A DNA stretch of 19,919 bases, from the NCBI GenBank assembly GCA_030649445.1, contig JAUSKR010000042.1:1-19919 (forward strand), read 5' to 3'. Positions 6,983 to 15,000 of this stretch are shown here, one piece after another. Source of the DNA: a bacterium. Its GTDB lineage: Bacteria; Patescibacteriota; UBA1384; XYA2-FULL-43-10; 1-14-0-10-43-13. The translations under genes were made by a program, and so were the position numbers. Positions within the stretch are counted from its first letter, which is position 1. Every line of letters begins with the position of its first letter. The notes beneath the pieces were generated by a model. It saw nothing but the letters and a program-made list of their open reading frames with translations, did not search any database and had not been told where the DNA came from.

Positions 6983-9013
6983 ATGGAGTTCAATTTGGAG
7001 GGACAGAAAAATAAAATCAAAACAAGAAAGGGCTACACTTTGGTCGGCCTGGCCATCGCCATAATCGTTACGGCAGTTATTTTAATATTGGTTATTACTC
7101 TCTTTGGCGCCAGTATCGCTGCCTGGTGGAACTCCCGCGGTGAAGCATCGCCAAATATTAACTGTGACACATGGGCGGGTGCGCCGGCTGGGTATCAGGA
7201 CAAAATAACTGCGGCGGCCAATAAGGCCGGCATCCAACCGGCACTGCTTGGAGCAATCTACCTGTCTGAGCATAACAATAACTGGTATACACCGCCAGGT
7301 GGTAGTTGGACCGCAGACACGCCAAATGAAGGCAACCAAGGCCCATTTCAGATCCCAAACAAGGATGATTATGCGGAATTCTTGGATAAAGAAGGTTTTA
7401 AAATTAGTAGCGTCGGACGAAGCGATTGGTGGAACGATTTTGATACCGCCGCTTACGCCGCCGCTGTTGACATAAAAAATGGTTTTAAGTGGGCAAACAA
7501 GCCAATAAATTCGAGCGACGAACAAGCCATCGTCTTCGCCGGACTGTGGTATAACACCGGTCCGGTCGCGGCACAGGAATGGGCCAATGGTGGATACAAC
7601 CTTAGCGTGTCGCCATCATCGAAACCAGATTGGGGCAATCCGGGCACCCAGCAATATGCCAAAAGAACCTGGACTAATTTTCAAAAACTAAATCTCGGTT
7701 GCAAAGCCTTCACCCCATCTGCCGGTGCCAGCTATATCCAGGCCTGCCAGGGCGGGACAACGACGACCAGTAGTGATGGCAGTATTATAGTCATCGATCC
7801 TGGTCATGGCACGCCAAATAATCATGCCGGAGCGACGGGTGAGCCCGGGATTGCACTAGAAGTCGGCCTTGCGGTAACCAACCAGTTGCGAGCGAAGGGC
7901 TACACTGTCTACATGACGCGAGGAGACCCAAACGGTGGCGGTATTGATACCTCAGCTGCCCCAGGCAACAATGACCAACAAACTGATGAGGATAATAAGA
8001 GACGGGCCTTGTTTGCCAATTCAAAGGGTGCCGCGCTAATTTTCCGGATTCACGCTGATTCTAGTAGCGCCTCGACCCCGCACCAGGGATACTATTTCAC
8101 TTACCCAACTTATCCCGGAAGCTCCCGAGATGGTCACGCTGGTCCGTCTCAAGATACAGCCCAAAAAAGTGAGGCAATCGCAAAAGCGCTCTCAGCTTTC
8201 ATGGCCACTGGTCAAGGCCTGACGAAACAGTCAGACCCTAAATCCGATACAGCGGGGACTCAATACGGCCGAAATCTGGTCGGGTCAAGTTGGAGTACGG
8301 TACCGAGTGCTTTGATCGAAATGTTTGATATGACATCAAGTAACGCGACAAGTTCCAGCTATAAAGTAAAGATGGCCACAGGCATCGCCAACGCCATTGC
8401 CTCTGCCGTACCACTCGGCACAAGCAGTCAAGCCCAAACCGCAACTAGCACGACACCAGGTTGTAAGATTGCCGGGTTAGCGCTGGAAGTCGTCAAGGAT
8501 GTTGCCGCTAAAGAGTGTTCGAAAGGCGATGGCTGTAGAAATAATCCGAGTAAATATTATGACAGCGTTGCTAAAAATAATCTCTCTATTTATGCCCAAT
8601 TTCTTCAAAATAGCAATTACAAAAGCTGGGGATTTAGCGGAAGCGACAGATGTTATGGCAAGTTTCCAGGCCAGGCGGCTGAAGCGACCGGATTTTCGGA
8701 TTGTGCCAGATTTATTGGATACCTTCTGCGGCAGACCGGCGCGGACGCATCGTTTCCTGCGGGCGGTTCAAGCGATCAACATGATTATGCGACTGAGCAC
8801 AAAGACAAATATGATGTTAAAAAATTTCATAATATTAGCGAGCTTCAGCCTGGAGATATTGTCTGGACGGAGGGCCATATCGAAATATATATAGGCGAAA
8901 ACACGGCCTTTCCTGGGTTTACGGCTGCTTCCGCCTCTTTGTGTAATCATGGACCAATAATGTTGCCTCAAACCGACAGTGGAATGACAACGAGAATCCG
9001 TGTTTTGAAATGA
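6983..9013 (+). CDS. Three-domain cell-wall hydrolase: lysozyme-like, Amidase_3 and C-terminal Cys-His domain
   Basis: From ATG 6983 the protein has 676 residues. A basic N-terminus and a membrane segment (about 18-48) anchor it, with the rest outside. Domain 1 (about 65-250) resembles a lysozyme-like or transglycosylase fold, with Glu96 in AIYLSEHNNNW as candidate catalytic acid and GNQGPFQI further on. Domain 2 (about 265-480) is a zinc-dependent N-acetylmuramoyl-L-alanine amidase (Amidase_3), with ligands His275 (IDPGHG), Glu293 (GIALEVGLA) and His357 (RIHADS) and catalytic Glu446 (ALIEMFDM); all are present. Domain 3 (about 500-676) is papain-like, with Cys574 (FSDCARFIGYLL), PGDIVW and His632 (EGHIEIYIGE). 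The protein could cut both glycan and peptide parts of the wall. An ATG ten codons upstream (6953) starts inside a repeat and is less likely. No clear Shine-Dalgarno precedes 6983. It lies within the T4SS cluster, and its likely job is local wall opening. Confidence 0.88.
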   Translation: MEFNLEGQKNKIKTRKGYTLVGLAIAIIVTAVILILVITLFGASIAAWWNSRGEASPNINCDTWAGAPAGYQDKITAAANKAGIQPALLGAIYLSEHNNNWYTPPGGSWTADTPNEGNQGPFQIPNKDDYAEFLDKEGFKISSVGRSDWWNDFDTAAYAAAVDIKNGFKWANKPINSSDEQAIVFAGLWYNTGPVAAQEWANGGYNLSVSPSSKPDWGNPGTQQYAKRTWTNFQKLNLGCKAFTPSAGASYIQACQGGTTTTSSDGSIIVIDPGHGTPNNHAGATGEPGIALEVGLAVTNQLRAKGYTVYMTRGDPNGGGIDTSAAPGNNDQQTDEDNKRRALFANSKGAALIFRIHADSSSASTPHQGYYFTYPTYPGSSRDGHAGPSQDTAQKSEAIAKALSAFMATGQGLTKQSDPKSDTAGTQYGRNLVGSSWSTVPSALIEMFDMTSSNATSSSYKVKMATGIANAIASAVPLGTSSQAQTATSTTPGCKIAGLALEVVKDVAAKECSKGDGCRNNPSKYYDSVAKNNLSIYAQFLQNSNYKSWGFSGSDRCYGKFPGQAAEATGFSDCARFIGYLLRQTGADASFPAGGSSDQHDYATEHKDKYDVKKFHNISELQPGDIVWTEGHIEIYIGENTAFPGFTAASASLCNHGPIMLPQTDSGMTTRIRVLK

Positions 9014-9039
9014 CATCTCTATCAAAGTAAGGTTATAAT
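9010..9039 (+). promoter_or_regulatory. Promoter placing a leaderless start at 9046
   Basis: ATGACA (9010-9015, five of six consensus bases) and a perfect TATAAT (9034-9039) are separated by 18 bases. As at the transposase gene, exactly six bases separate the -10 box from the ATG. The -35 box overlaps the stop codon of the preceding gene. The next gene therefore probably has its own transcript. Confidence 0.72.
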
Positions 9040-9045
9040 AAAAAA

Positions 9046-10281
9046 ATGAATGTCGAATTAACAAAAATTAAAAGAACGGTCTATATCGTCGGATTTGTGC
9101 TGATTGTCGCGGCGGTGGCGGCGGTCTGGTTTTTCACCCGCGCCTTTGCCACCATCACCGTTTCGCCTCGAACTGCCAGCGTTTGGCTTGACGGCAAGCA
9201 ATTGAAAGTTATCGCCGGGGAAGCTAGTTTAAATACTTCGACCGGCGATCATTTGCTGAAAATTGAGGCCAACAATTACATCGGCCGGAACGAGACGGTC
9301 ACTTTGGGACGTGGTTTTAATAGGCAGATCGCCGTCGCCCTGACCGAGACACCGAAGCCGGTCCAGATCAACACCGCCGGCACCTTTCTGATGAAGGGCA
9401 GTGATTTTAACGACGGCTACTATCTCTCCGGCAGTACGGTCTACAAGACCAAGGTCGGGCTTGACAGCGCTGGCAAAGTCAATGTCATCGAAAACAGGCC
9501 GATCACCGACGCCAAAATCAATGACGTCAAGGAAATAATCTGGTCACCAAGCAAGGATTTGGCTCTAATGCGGCATTCGAACGGCATCTCGCTCTTTGAC
9601 TTTATGAAATACGACTTCGTCCATCAGACCGACACGCCTTGGGGCGGGACCGACATCGGCGCTGTCGCCTGGTCGCCAGACAACTCTAAAATTGCTTACT
9701 ATTATGCTCCGGCCAGCGGCGAGAAATCACTCGTCTTTGCCAATATTATCAACACCGAGATGACCAGAGTGGTTAATTTCGCCGAGCTCAATATTGAAAA
9801 TCCGCTCCTGCGCTGGTCGCCTGATTCGGAATGGCTGATCGTCATTCCGCGCAACAAAGACGCTGGACAAAATAAAATTTATCTCTTCAATACTTATTCC
9901 CGGGCGATCAAGCCGGTCACTGATAACGGTGGCCAAACCGAGGCCAAATTTTCGCCAGACAGCAATAAAATCCTTTTCTCGACCGGCGCCAATCTCACTG
10001 TTATGAACAAAGACGGCGGCAACAAGACCGATCTGAAGATCAAAGCCAACCTAAGCACCGTTGTTTGGACTAAAGATTCGAAAAATATTATCGTCGCCGC
10101 GACCGATCCAAGCACAAATACGCAGTCTATCTTCCGTTTCGACACCGAGAAAGTGGCGATGAGTGGCTTTTCGGTCAAAAATCTTGGATCGACAGCGATC
10201 AATTCAATTGCCTTTTCCGACGACGGCAAATTGATTTTATATGAGGTTAATAACGCGATTTACGCGTTGAAAGTGGAGTAG
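9046..10281 (+). CDS. Membrane-anchored PEGA plus beta-propeller protein
   Basis: This is a 411-residue protein. One membrane segment (about 11-30) is followed by a PEGA-like domain (about 35-100; TITVSPRTASVWLDGKQL near its start), a small beta domain common in surface proteins. Residues about 110-411 form a TolB/WD40-like propeller, shown by six blade motifs of the form (W/F)-S/T-x-D/S near W166, W209, W257, F302, W341 and F390 (for example WSPDNSKIAY and FSPDSNKILF). No catalytic residues are seen, so the role is probably protein binding or scaffolding on the outer face of the membrane. Translation probably starts without a leader, directly after a TATAAT box. A paired-hairpin repeat begins two bases after the stop codon. 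Its place between wall hydrolases and the M23-like and giant proteins suggests membership of the same surface apparatus, with separate expression. Confidence 0.85.
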   Translation: MNVELTKIKRTVYIVGFVLIVAAVAAVWFFTRAFATITVSPRTASVWLDGKQLKVIAGEASLNTSTGDHLLKIEANNYIGRNETVTLGRGFNRQIAVALTETPKPVQINTAGTFLMKGSDFNDGYYLSGSTVYKTKVGLDSAGKVNVIENRPITDAKINDVKEIIWSPSKDLALMRHSNGISLFDFMKYDFVHQTDTPWGGTDIGAVAWSPDNSKIAYYYAPASGEKSLVFANIINTEMTRVVNFAELNIENPLLRWSPDSEWLIVIPRNKDAGQNKIYLFNTYSRAIKPVTDNGGQTEAKFSPDSNKILFSTGANLTVMNKDGGNKTDLKIKANLSTVVWTKDSKNIIVAATDPSTNTQSIFRFDTEKVAMSGFSVKNLGSTAINSIAFSDDGKLILYEVNNAIYALKVE

Positions 10282-10282
10282 C

Positions 10283-10329
10283 GTAGACCAAGCTTTAGCT
10301 TGAAAATATCAGCCTAAAGGCTGGGCTAC
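10283..10329. repeat. BIME-like paired hairpin, unit B1
   Basis: GTAG (10283-10286) precedes the hairpin CAAGC-TTTA-GCTTG. The second arm is a diverged AGCC-TAAA-GGCT hairpin, and the unit ends in CTAC (10326-10329). It abuts the stop codon of the propeller gene. The junction with unit B2, CTACAATATTGTAG (10326-10339), is a perfect 14-base palindrome. Confidence 0.8.
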
Positions 10330-10335
10330 AATATT

Positions 10336-10383
10336 GTAGATCAAGCTTTAGCTTGGAAATAACCACGCTAAAGCGTGGACTAC
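10336..10383. repeat. BIME-like paired hairpin, unit B2
   Basis: GTAG (10336-10339), the hairpin CAAGC-TTTA-GCTTG, the hairpin CACGC-TAAA-GCGTG and CTAC (10380-10383) make up the cleanest copy of the family. It is arranged in tandem with B1. Confidence 0.85.
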
Positions 10384-10424
10384 GGGGCAGGGTTTCGTAA
10401 CCGTCGGCCGTAAGACGAATAATT

Positions 10425-10432
10425 AGGAGGGG
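10425..10432 (+). promoter_or_regulatory. Strong ribosome binding site for a GTG start
   Basis: AGGAGGGG is followed by two bases and then GTG at 10435. The layout is identical to that before the TTG start of the PrgI gene. Confidence 0.8.
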
Positions 10433-10434
10433 CA

Positions 10435-11961
10435 GTGGCGACACCAGAGGAAATACAACGGTTAAAACAGTCTCTTGGTTCCGAAAGAGATCCGGTTAGG
10501 CGGGCTGATCTGGCTCGTAGGATTAATGATCTCGAAAATCCACCGTCAGCTGATACGGGTGACGGCGACGACTCGTCCGGCCCGTTTGGCGTGCCCTTGG
10601 ATGACGACAATCAACCGACAACTCCCCCAACTCGCGGTGAGAAAGGAGTGGCCGAGCTGACCGATGCGGCTCGTGACGATCTCGCCAGAGTGGCGGAGCA
10701 GGAACGGGCGGCGGCTGAAACTCCACCACAGGAAGCCAGCGTCACTCCGGAAGCCGCCGTGCCAAAGCCAGGAATTGCTGGCGATGTTACACCAGCGCAA
10801 ACACCGCCAACATCTCCGGCGTCGGACAGCGGCGATCAGGGTACTGGCACCCCACCCCAATCACCCCAAATACCCCGAACTCCCCTAAATCAGCCGGATG
10901 CCGAAGGTCAGGCCAGACAGAATCTTTGGGACAGGGGGAAAAACTGGTTTGCCAATAAATTCACTAAAGAAGCCCTGATGGCAGTGCTGAAAGCAATCGG
11001 CAGCTTCCTTCTCACCAATGGCTGGTGGATACTTCTTATTGTTGTTGTTATCGCCCTTTTTGCCTGGGCTTGGAATTCGTACTCTTCCGGTGCCAACGGT
11101 AAGACACCGGCCCAAGCCGTCAATGCCATTGATAATAAATCGGCACTGGAAAAACTAGCTTTATTGGCTGGTGACAGAGACACCCAGCAAAAGCTCTCCT
11201 CTGATGTTTTGACGACAAAGATTTTGCCAAACTTGACAGCCCTCAAAGACAAAACAACTGATGACGCTCTGAAAAAACAAATTGATGATGCTCTGAAAGC
11301 GGCCAACGATTGCGCCAGCACTCCTCCTAAAACCGATGCTTGCACCGGTTTAATCGATTTGATCAAAGCTATCTTGGCTAAATTTGACGACCCAATCCCG
11401 CCGACTCAAGGTCGAGCTCCTGTCAATCCCGAAGATATGATCTCTGGCGGTCACTTTAATGCTGGCCTGCATCTCGGCACGCCTCTTCATCCGACAAGCT
11501 CGACAGATACAAATAGCGCTGGTCACGGCACCTATATCTACACCGGTGAGAACAAAGGTGACGGCGTCGATGTTTATACCAAAGGAGGTGCGAAGGTTTA
11601 TCCGGCTTTCAAGGGTGAGATTGTCGATGTTTCAAGTGATGCCAACACTAGTGATAACAACACTCGAAAAATTGTCATCAAGAACGGCGATTACCAGATC
11701 CTTTATGCTTTTGTTATTCCCGAAGCTTCGATCGAAGCTTCGTTCAAGAAGGGAGAGAAAATTACAATTACAGATTTAAACAAACCAATCGGCACAACTA
11801 GCATCGACGGCATCAGCCTGGTCCATATCGAATTTACCTATTGTGCCATTCCTCTGGTCACATCATTACTCGATAAACTCGATCACGATAGTTCAAGCCC
11901 CAAATATACGACATGGGGAGAGTATTACTGGGCGCATCTGAAAAAAGTGTTGAAGTTTTAA
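10435..11961 (+). CDS. Membrane protein with degenerate M23/LytM-like domain
   Basis: This 508-residue protein starts at GTG. The N-terminal part (1-165) is cytoplasmic and disordered, acidic then very rich in Pro, Thr and Ala. A single membrane segment lies at about 196-214 (WWILLIVVVIALFAWAW). An external helical stretch (about 225-315) follows, then a C-terminal domain (about 335-508) with the beta pattern of M23/LytM peptidases: GDGVDVYTKGGAKVYPAF..GEIVDV and LVHIEF. In active M23 enzymes the first motif is HxxxD and the second HxH. Here the first His is Gly375 (Asp379 is kept) and the first His of the second pair is Leu462 (His464 is kept). Two of four key residues are missing, so it is probably a non-catalytic wall-binding or regulatory domain, as in the EnvC/NlpD class. 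No clear promoter is seen between the repeats and the strong ribosome binding site. It precedes the giant protein by 63 bases. Confidence 0.75.
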   Translation: MATPEEIQRLKQSLGSERDPVRRADLARRINDLENPPSADTGDGDDSSGPFGVPLDDDNQPTTPPTRGEKGVAELTDAARDDLARVAEQERAAAETPPQEASVTPEAAVPKPGIAGDVTPAQTPPTSPASDSGDQGTGTPPQSPQIPRTPLNQPDAEGQARQNLWDRGKNWFANKFTKEALMAVLKAIGSFLLTNGWWILLIVVVIALFAWAWNSYSSGANGKTPAQAVNAIDNKSALEKLALLAGDRDTQQKLSSDVLTTKILPNLTALKDKTTDDALKKQIDDALKAANDCASTPPKTDACTGLIDLIKAILAKFDDPIPPTQGRAPVNPEDMISGGHFNAGLHLGTPLHPTSSTDTNSAGHGTYIYTGENKGDGVDVYTKGGAKVYPAFKGEIVDVSSDANTSDNNTRKIVIKNGDYQILYAFVIPEASIEASFKKGEKITITDLNKPIGTTSIDGISLVHIEFTYCAIPLVTSLLDKLDHDSSSPKYTTWGEYYWAHLKKVLKF

Positions 11962-11967
11962 AAAAAC

Positions 11968-12015
11968 GTAGCCCAAGCTTTAACTTTAATTTAGACACGC
12001 TAAAGCGTGGTCTAC
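11968..12015. repeat. BIME-like paired hairpin, unit C (one arm decayed)
   Basis: GTAG (11968-11971) is followed by a decayed CAAGCTTTAACTTTAA arm and an intact CACGC-TAAA-GCGTG hairpin, ending in CTAC (12012-12015). Its right end overlaps a TACAAT hexamer positioned like a -10 box for the giant gene. Confidence 0.75.
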
Positions 12016-12018
12016 AAT
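11992..12018 (+). promoter_or_regulatory. Possible promoter of the giant gene within the repeat
   Basis: TACAAT (12013-12018) lies exactly six bases before ATG 12025, the same spacing as the two clear leaderless starts. TAGACA (11992-11997) is a possible -35, but with a short 15-base spacer. The evidence is weak, and no Shine-Dalgarno precedes the ATG. Confidence 0.35.
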
Positions 12019-12024
12019 TTCCAA

Positions 12025-15000
12025 ATGAAATCTTTTTTTCAAAAATTTATTATTTCAATCATCGGGCTTTCGATCGCACTCAATCCGCTCATCGTTTTGG
12101 TACCGCAAAATGTCAAAGCGGCGGATCAGAGTGATTCTGAAGGTGCAAGCGTAGAGTATGACAGCCCACCTCCTATTCAGATCGATCTTGGTACGCAAAA
12201 AAATGTCAGCTATCAAATTTCCGCCCCGAGCCCGGGTAGTTCTTGTCCGGCAACGGCGCCAGCTTACTCTGATGCCTACAATAATTTGCTTACTTTGCTG
12301 ACACAATATTCCGGCAATGGCGGCAGTAATTTAACTTTTAGCGACATTTTTACCGACCCGAGCAATCCCCGCATCGTCATGAATACCGCTGACCGCAACG
12401 CCGTCAAGACGCTGATGTGTCTGTCGCGAATTATGCCAAATTACGCCGAAGATTATACTGCTCTTTATCTTGCTCTGCCAAAAAATGAACAAGGAGCAGT
12501 TGACCGAAAAAATCCGCCTGAACACAACACGGGGGCAATTGATTCAACGGTGGTGCGCGAGAGTGCCAGTAGTACTCCAAGATTTACAACCTGGGTACAA
12601 TATTTCAACTTTCTGAAGTCGGGGGTAGCCAATCAGGACCCGGCCGAGCGTGTTGCGAATTATAATTTAATTGCTTCCTACATCAAAGAGGCTCAAAAAA
12701 GCTACACCAACACCGAACTCCAAAAAAAATGGGCTGAGGTAGTGGCCAAAATTAACCGCGGTGAAGACCCTGGCGTTGACGCTAGCACCTTGGTCTGTAT
12801 CACCGGGTTATCAGTCAGTCGAATACAGGCAGCTCTCATTACCGGCAGCAGTATCAACATCAATGCACAGGAGAGAAGCTTCATCACTGGTTTAATTACC
12901 ACCGCCCTCGACTCTCTCGTTATCGACATCCGCATTGTCAACACGCTGATTTATTTAGTCACGCCGAAGGATCAGGGCGGTGCCGGCCACTGGCGCATTC
13001 GTGTCGCCCGGCTTTTGCAAAGCGACGCGGAATCACGCGAGTCAGACACCACTATTCAAACAAATAACAATGTCGCCACGCCGACACTGACTGCCGCCAG
13101 CGCTAATAACGCCCCGGCGGCTATACAATGCGACAGCACGATGACGGCGGCGGAGTGTGGCAGTCAGCAAAATCAGGGCAGTGGCACTGCTGTTGTCGAG
13201 GACACCGACGGCACGCAATACGACGCTTTTTTCCAAGATATGGACAAGGAACTAAATGACGACCGCAACATTTCCGCTCATAATTCTGGCCAAGCCATAG
13301 ATATTTCTGAAGTTGACGATTTGCGTTGCACTCTGGTCAAGAAGCGCCGGCTCGGCGGTGATACCAAGCAAAAACAACCGATTCGGCCGATCAAACTCGT
13401 CTGGCAAACGACTGACGGCTATACCAAGTCTGGCGGTAATCCTATCGACCAAATGGGCATGATGAAAGATCTGGCCAAGCAAAGCATTATTGATTTGCTC
13501 AGCTCGATGAACGGCGACATAACGCAATATGACGGTGATCTGACCAAGGCCAATTTCACTGATTTAGTCGGCATCCTCGGTCAGTCGCTTTTGGCCGGAG
13601 TCGTTTCTTCGCCTGGTCACAATCTCAAGGGCTACAATGCCACTGACACGATCAAAGCCCTCGGCGCAATGTACTTTGCCGATTACTTTGGTTTGCCCAA
13701 AGAAATTTTCAAAGACGCCGACATTACCGATCTGGAAAATCTAAAATATATTATCGGCCGGTCAGCCGTCGAAAAGAACTTGGGCCTGCCGTTTGGTTCG
13801 CTTGATAATCTTGATCTTCTGGCAACCCATCAAAATGGCCAGACAAAGCCGGTCTACGATTTGCTTGGTCTGCTTGTGAACGTCGGTCAGCGCAAGATTG
13901 AGCACGAGATGGGTCTGCGAGCGCACGACCTTGACCGTTTCTTTCAGCTAAAAAGTGATGGCACCAGTCAATACCTTATCGACAATAAGTCTCTCGGCCG
14001 GGTCGTCATCGAAGCTGATCTTAATTTGCCAAAAAATTCTTGGCCGACAGAGACAGTTGATTTTAATCATTTGAAAAACTACATTTCCGATGCCCGGGTT
14101 GCGATTTTGCGGATTGATCCTGGCTACATCGACACTATCCTCCACATCGACCCGGGCACGACAAAATCTTTTATGTCTGGTCCGATGAAAAGCGAGGAAT
14201 ACGCCGAAAAAGTCGGGCTTAGCCGCTACAACAACACGACAGCCGGCCTGAAATATTTTCAGCTGAACAACAGCGCTTACCAGCTGCCCGGTCCGACTCA
14301 AAACAACCCCGATGCCTTCGATACTTGGGCTGAGGCACTCAGAGGCAATCCTGAGGCCTTAAAAACTATCGGCATCTACACCTTGGCCCGGCTGCTCGGT
14401 CAGAACTCACTTGATATGGACCCGAGCCTTCTGCCCACTGGGGCGACTTTCCAAAGCGCGACTCTTTCTTCATCGGACGGCCAAGAGATTGGTGTTCCTT
14501 TTGATCGGGCGACTTACGGCCAGTTTGTTTTTCGGGATTGGCTCAGATTAAATCTGGCAACTAGAATTACTGCGGCCGATGGTTGTACTAAACCTAGACC
14601 TGACAACTCGGCCATTAATATCGTTTACTCGGGTCAAACCGTTTACAGGGGTCCGGCCGATCTCCAAAACCCGACTCAGGCCGATGCCACAAATTCCGTC
14701 GCCAGCGTCTGCCAACTGTATCAGGGCATCACTGTCAATGAATATAATTTCACCGATACCAATGGTAACCGGCAAAAGCTGACCGGCCAGACCGCTTATG
14801 AAATTGTCTCTGAAACAAGTGCTCGTTCGGCTGGACTGGAAAGTTCCGACCTTTATTCGATCATGGGTTATCGCCAAGCCAACGGCCGGAGTGTTTTCGA
14901 GCGCATCGGCGCCAAGATGCTCTATTATGGCATCGCCAACAAAGCTCTGAGCCCCGAGGAAAAAGCTACCATTGATCTGAAAAATACCAATCCGTCTCTG

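Noticed and set aside
6808..7020. A 70-residue minus-strand open frame containing FDFAQGRLREG
   Set aside because: It is a translation of the palindromic repeat at 6852-6958. This peptide is typical of spurious ORFs called on that repeat family.
10908..11366. Minus-strand open frames over the M23-like gene (up to 152 residues)
   Set aside because: They overlap a gene with a strong ribosome binding site, a membrane segment and a recognisable domain.
10283..12015. A CRISPR array from the repeated short palindromes
   Set aside because: The repeats are at scattered loci, not regularly spaced, and carry no spacers. Their structure is that of REP pairs.
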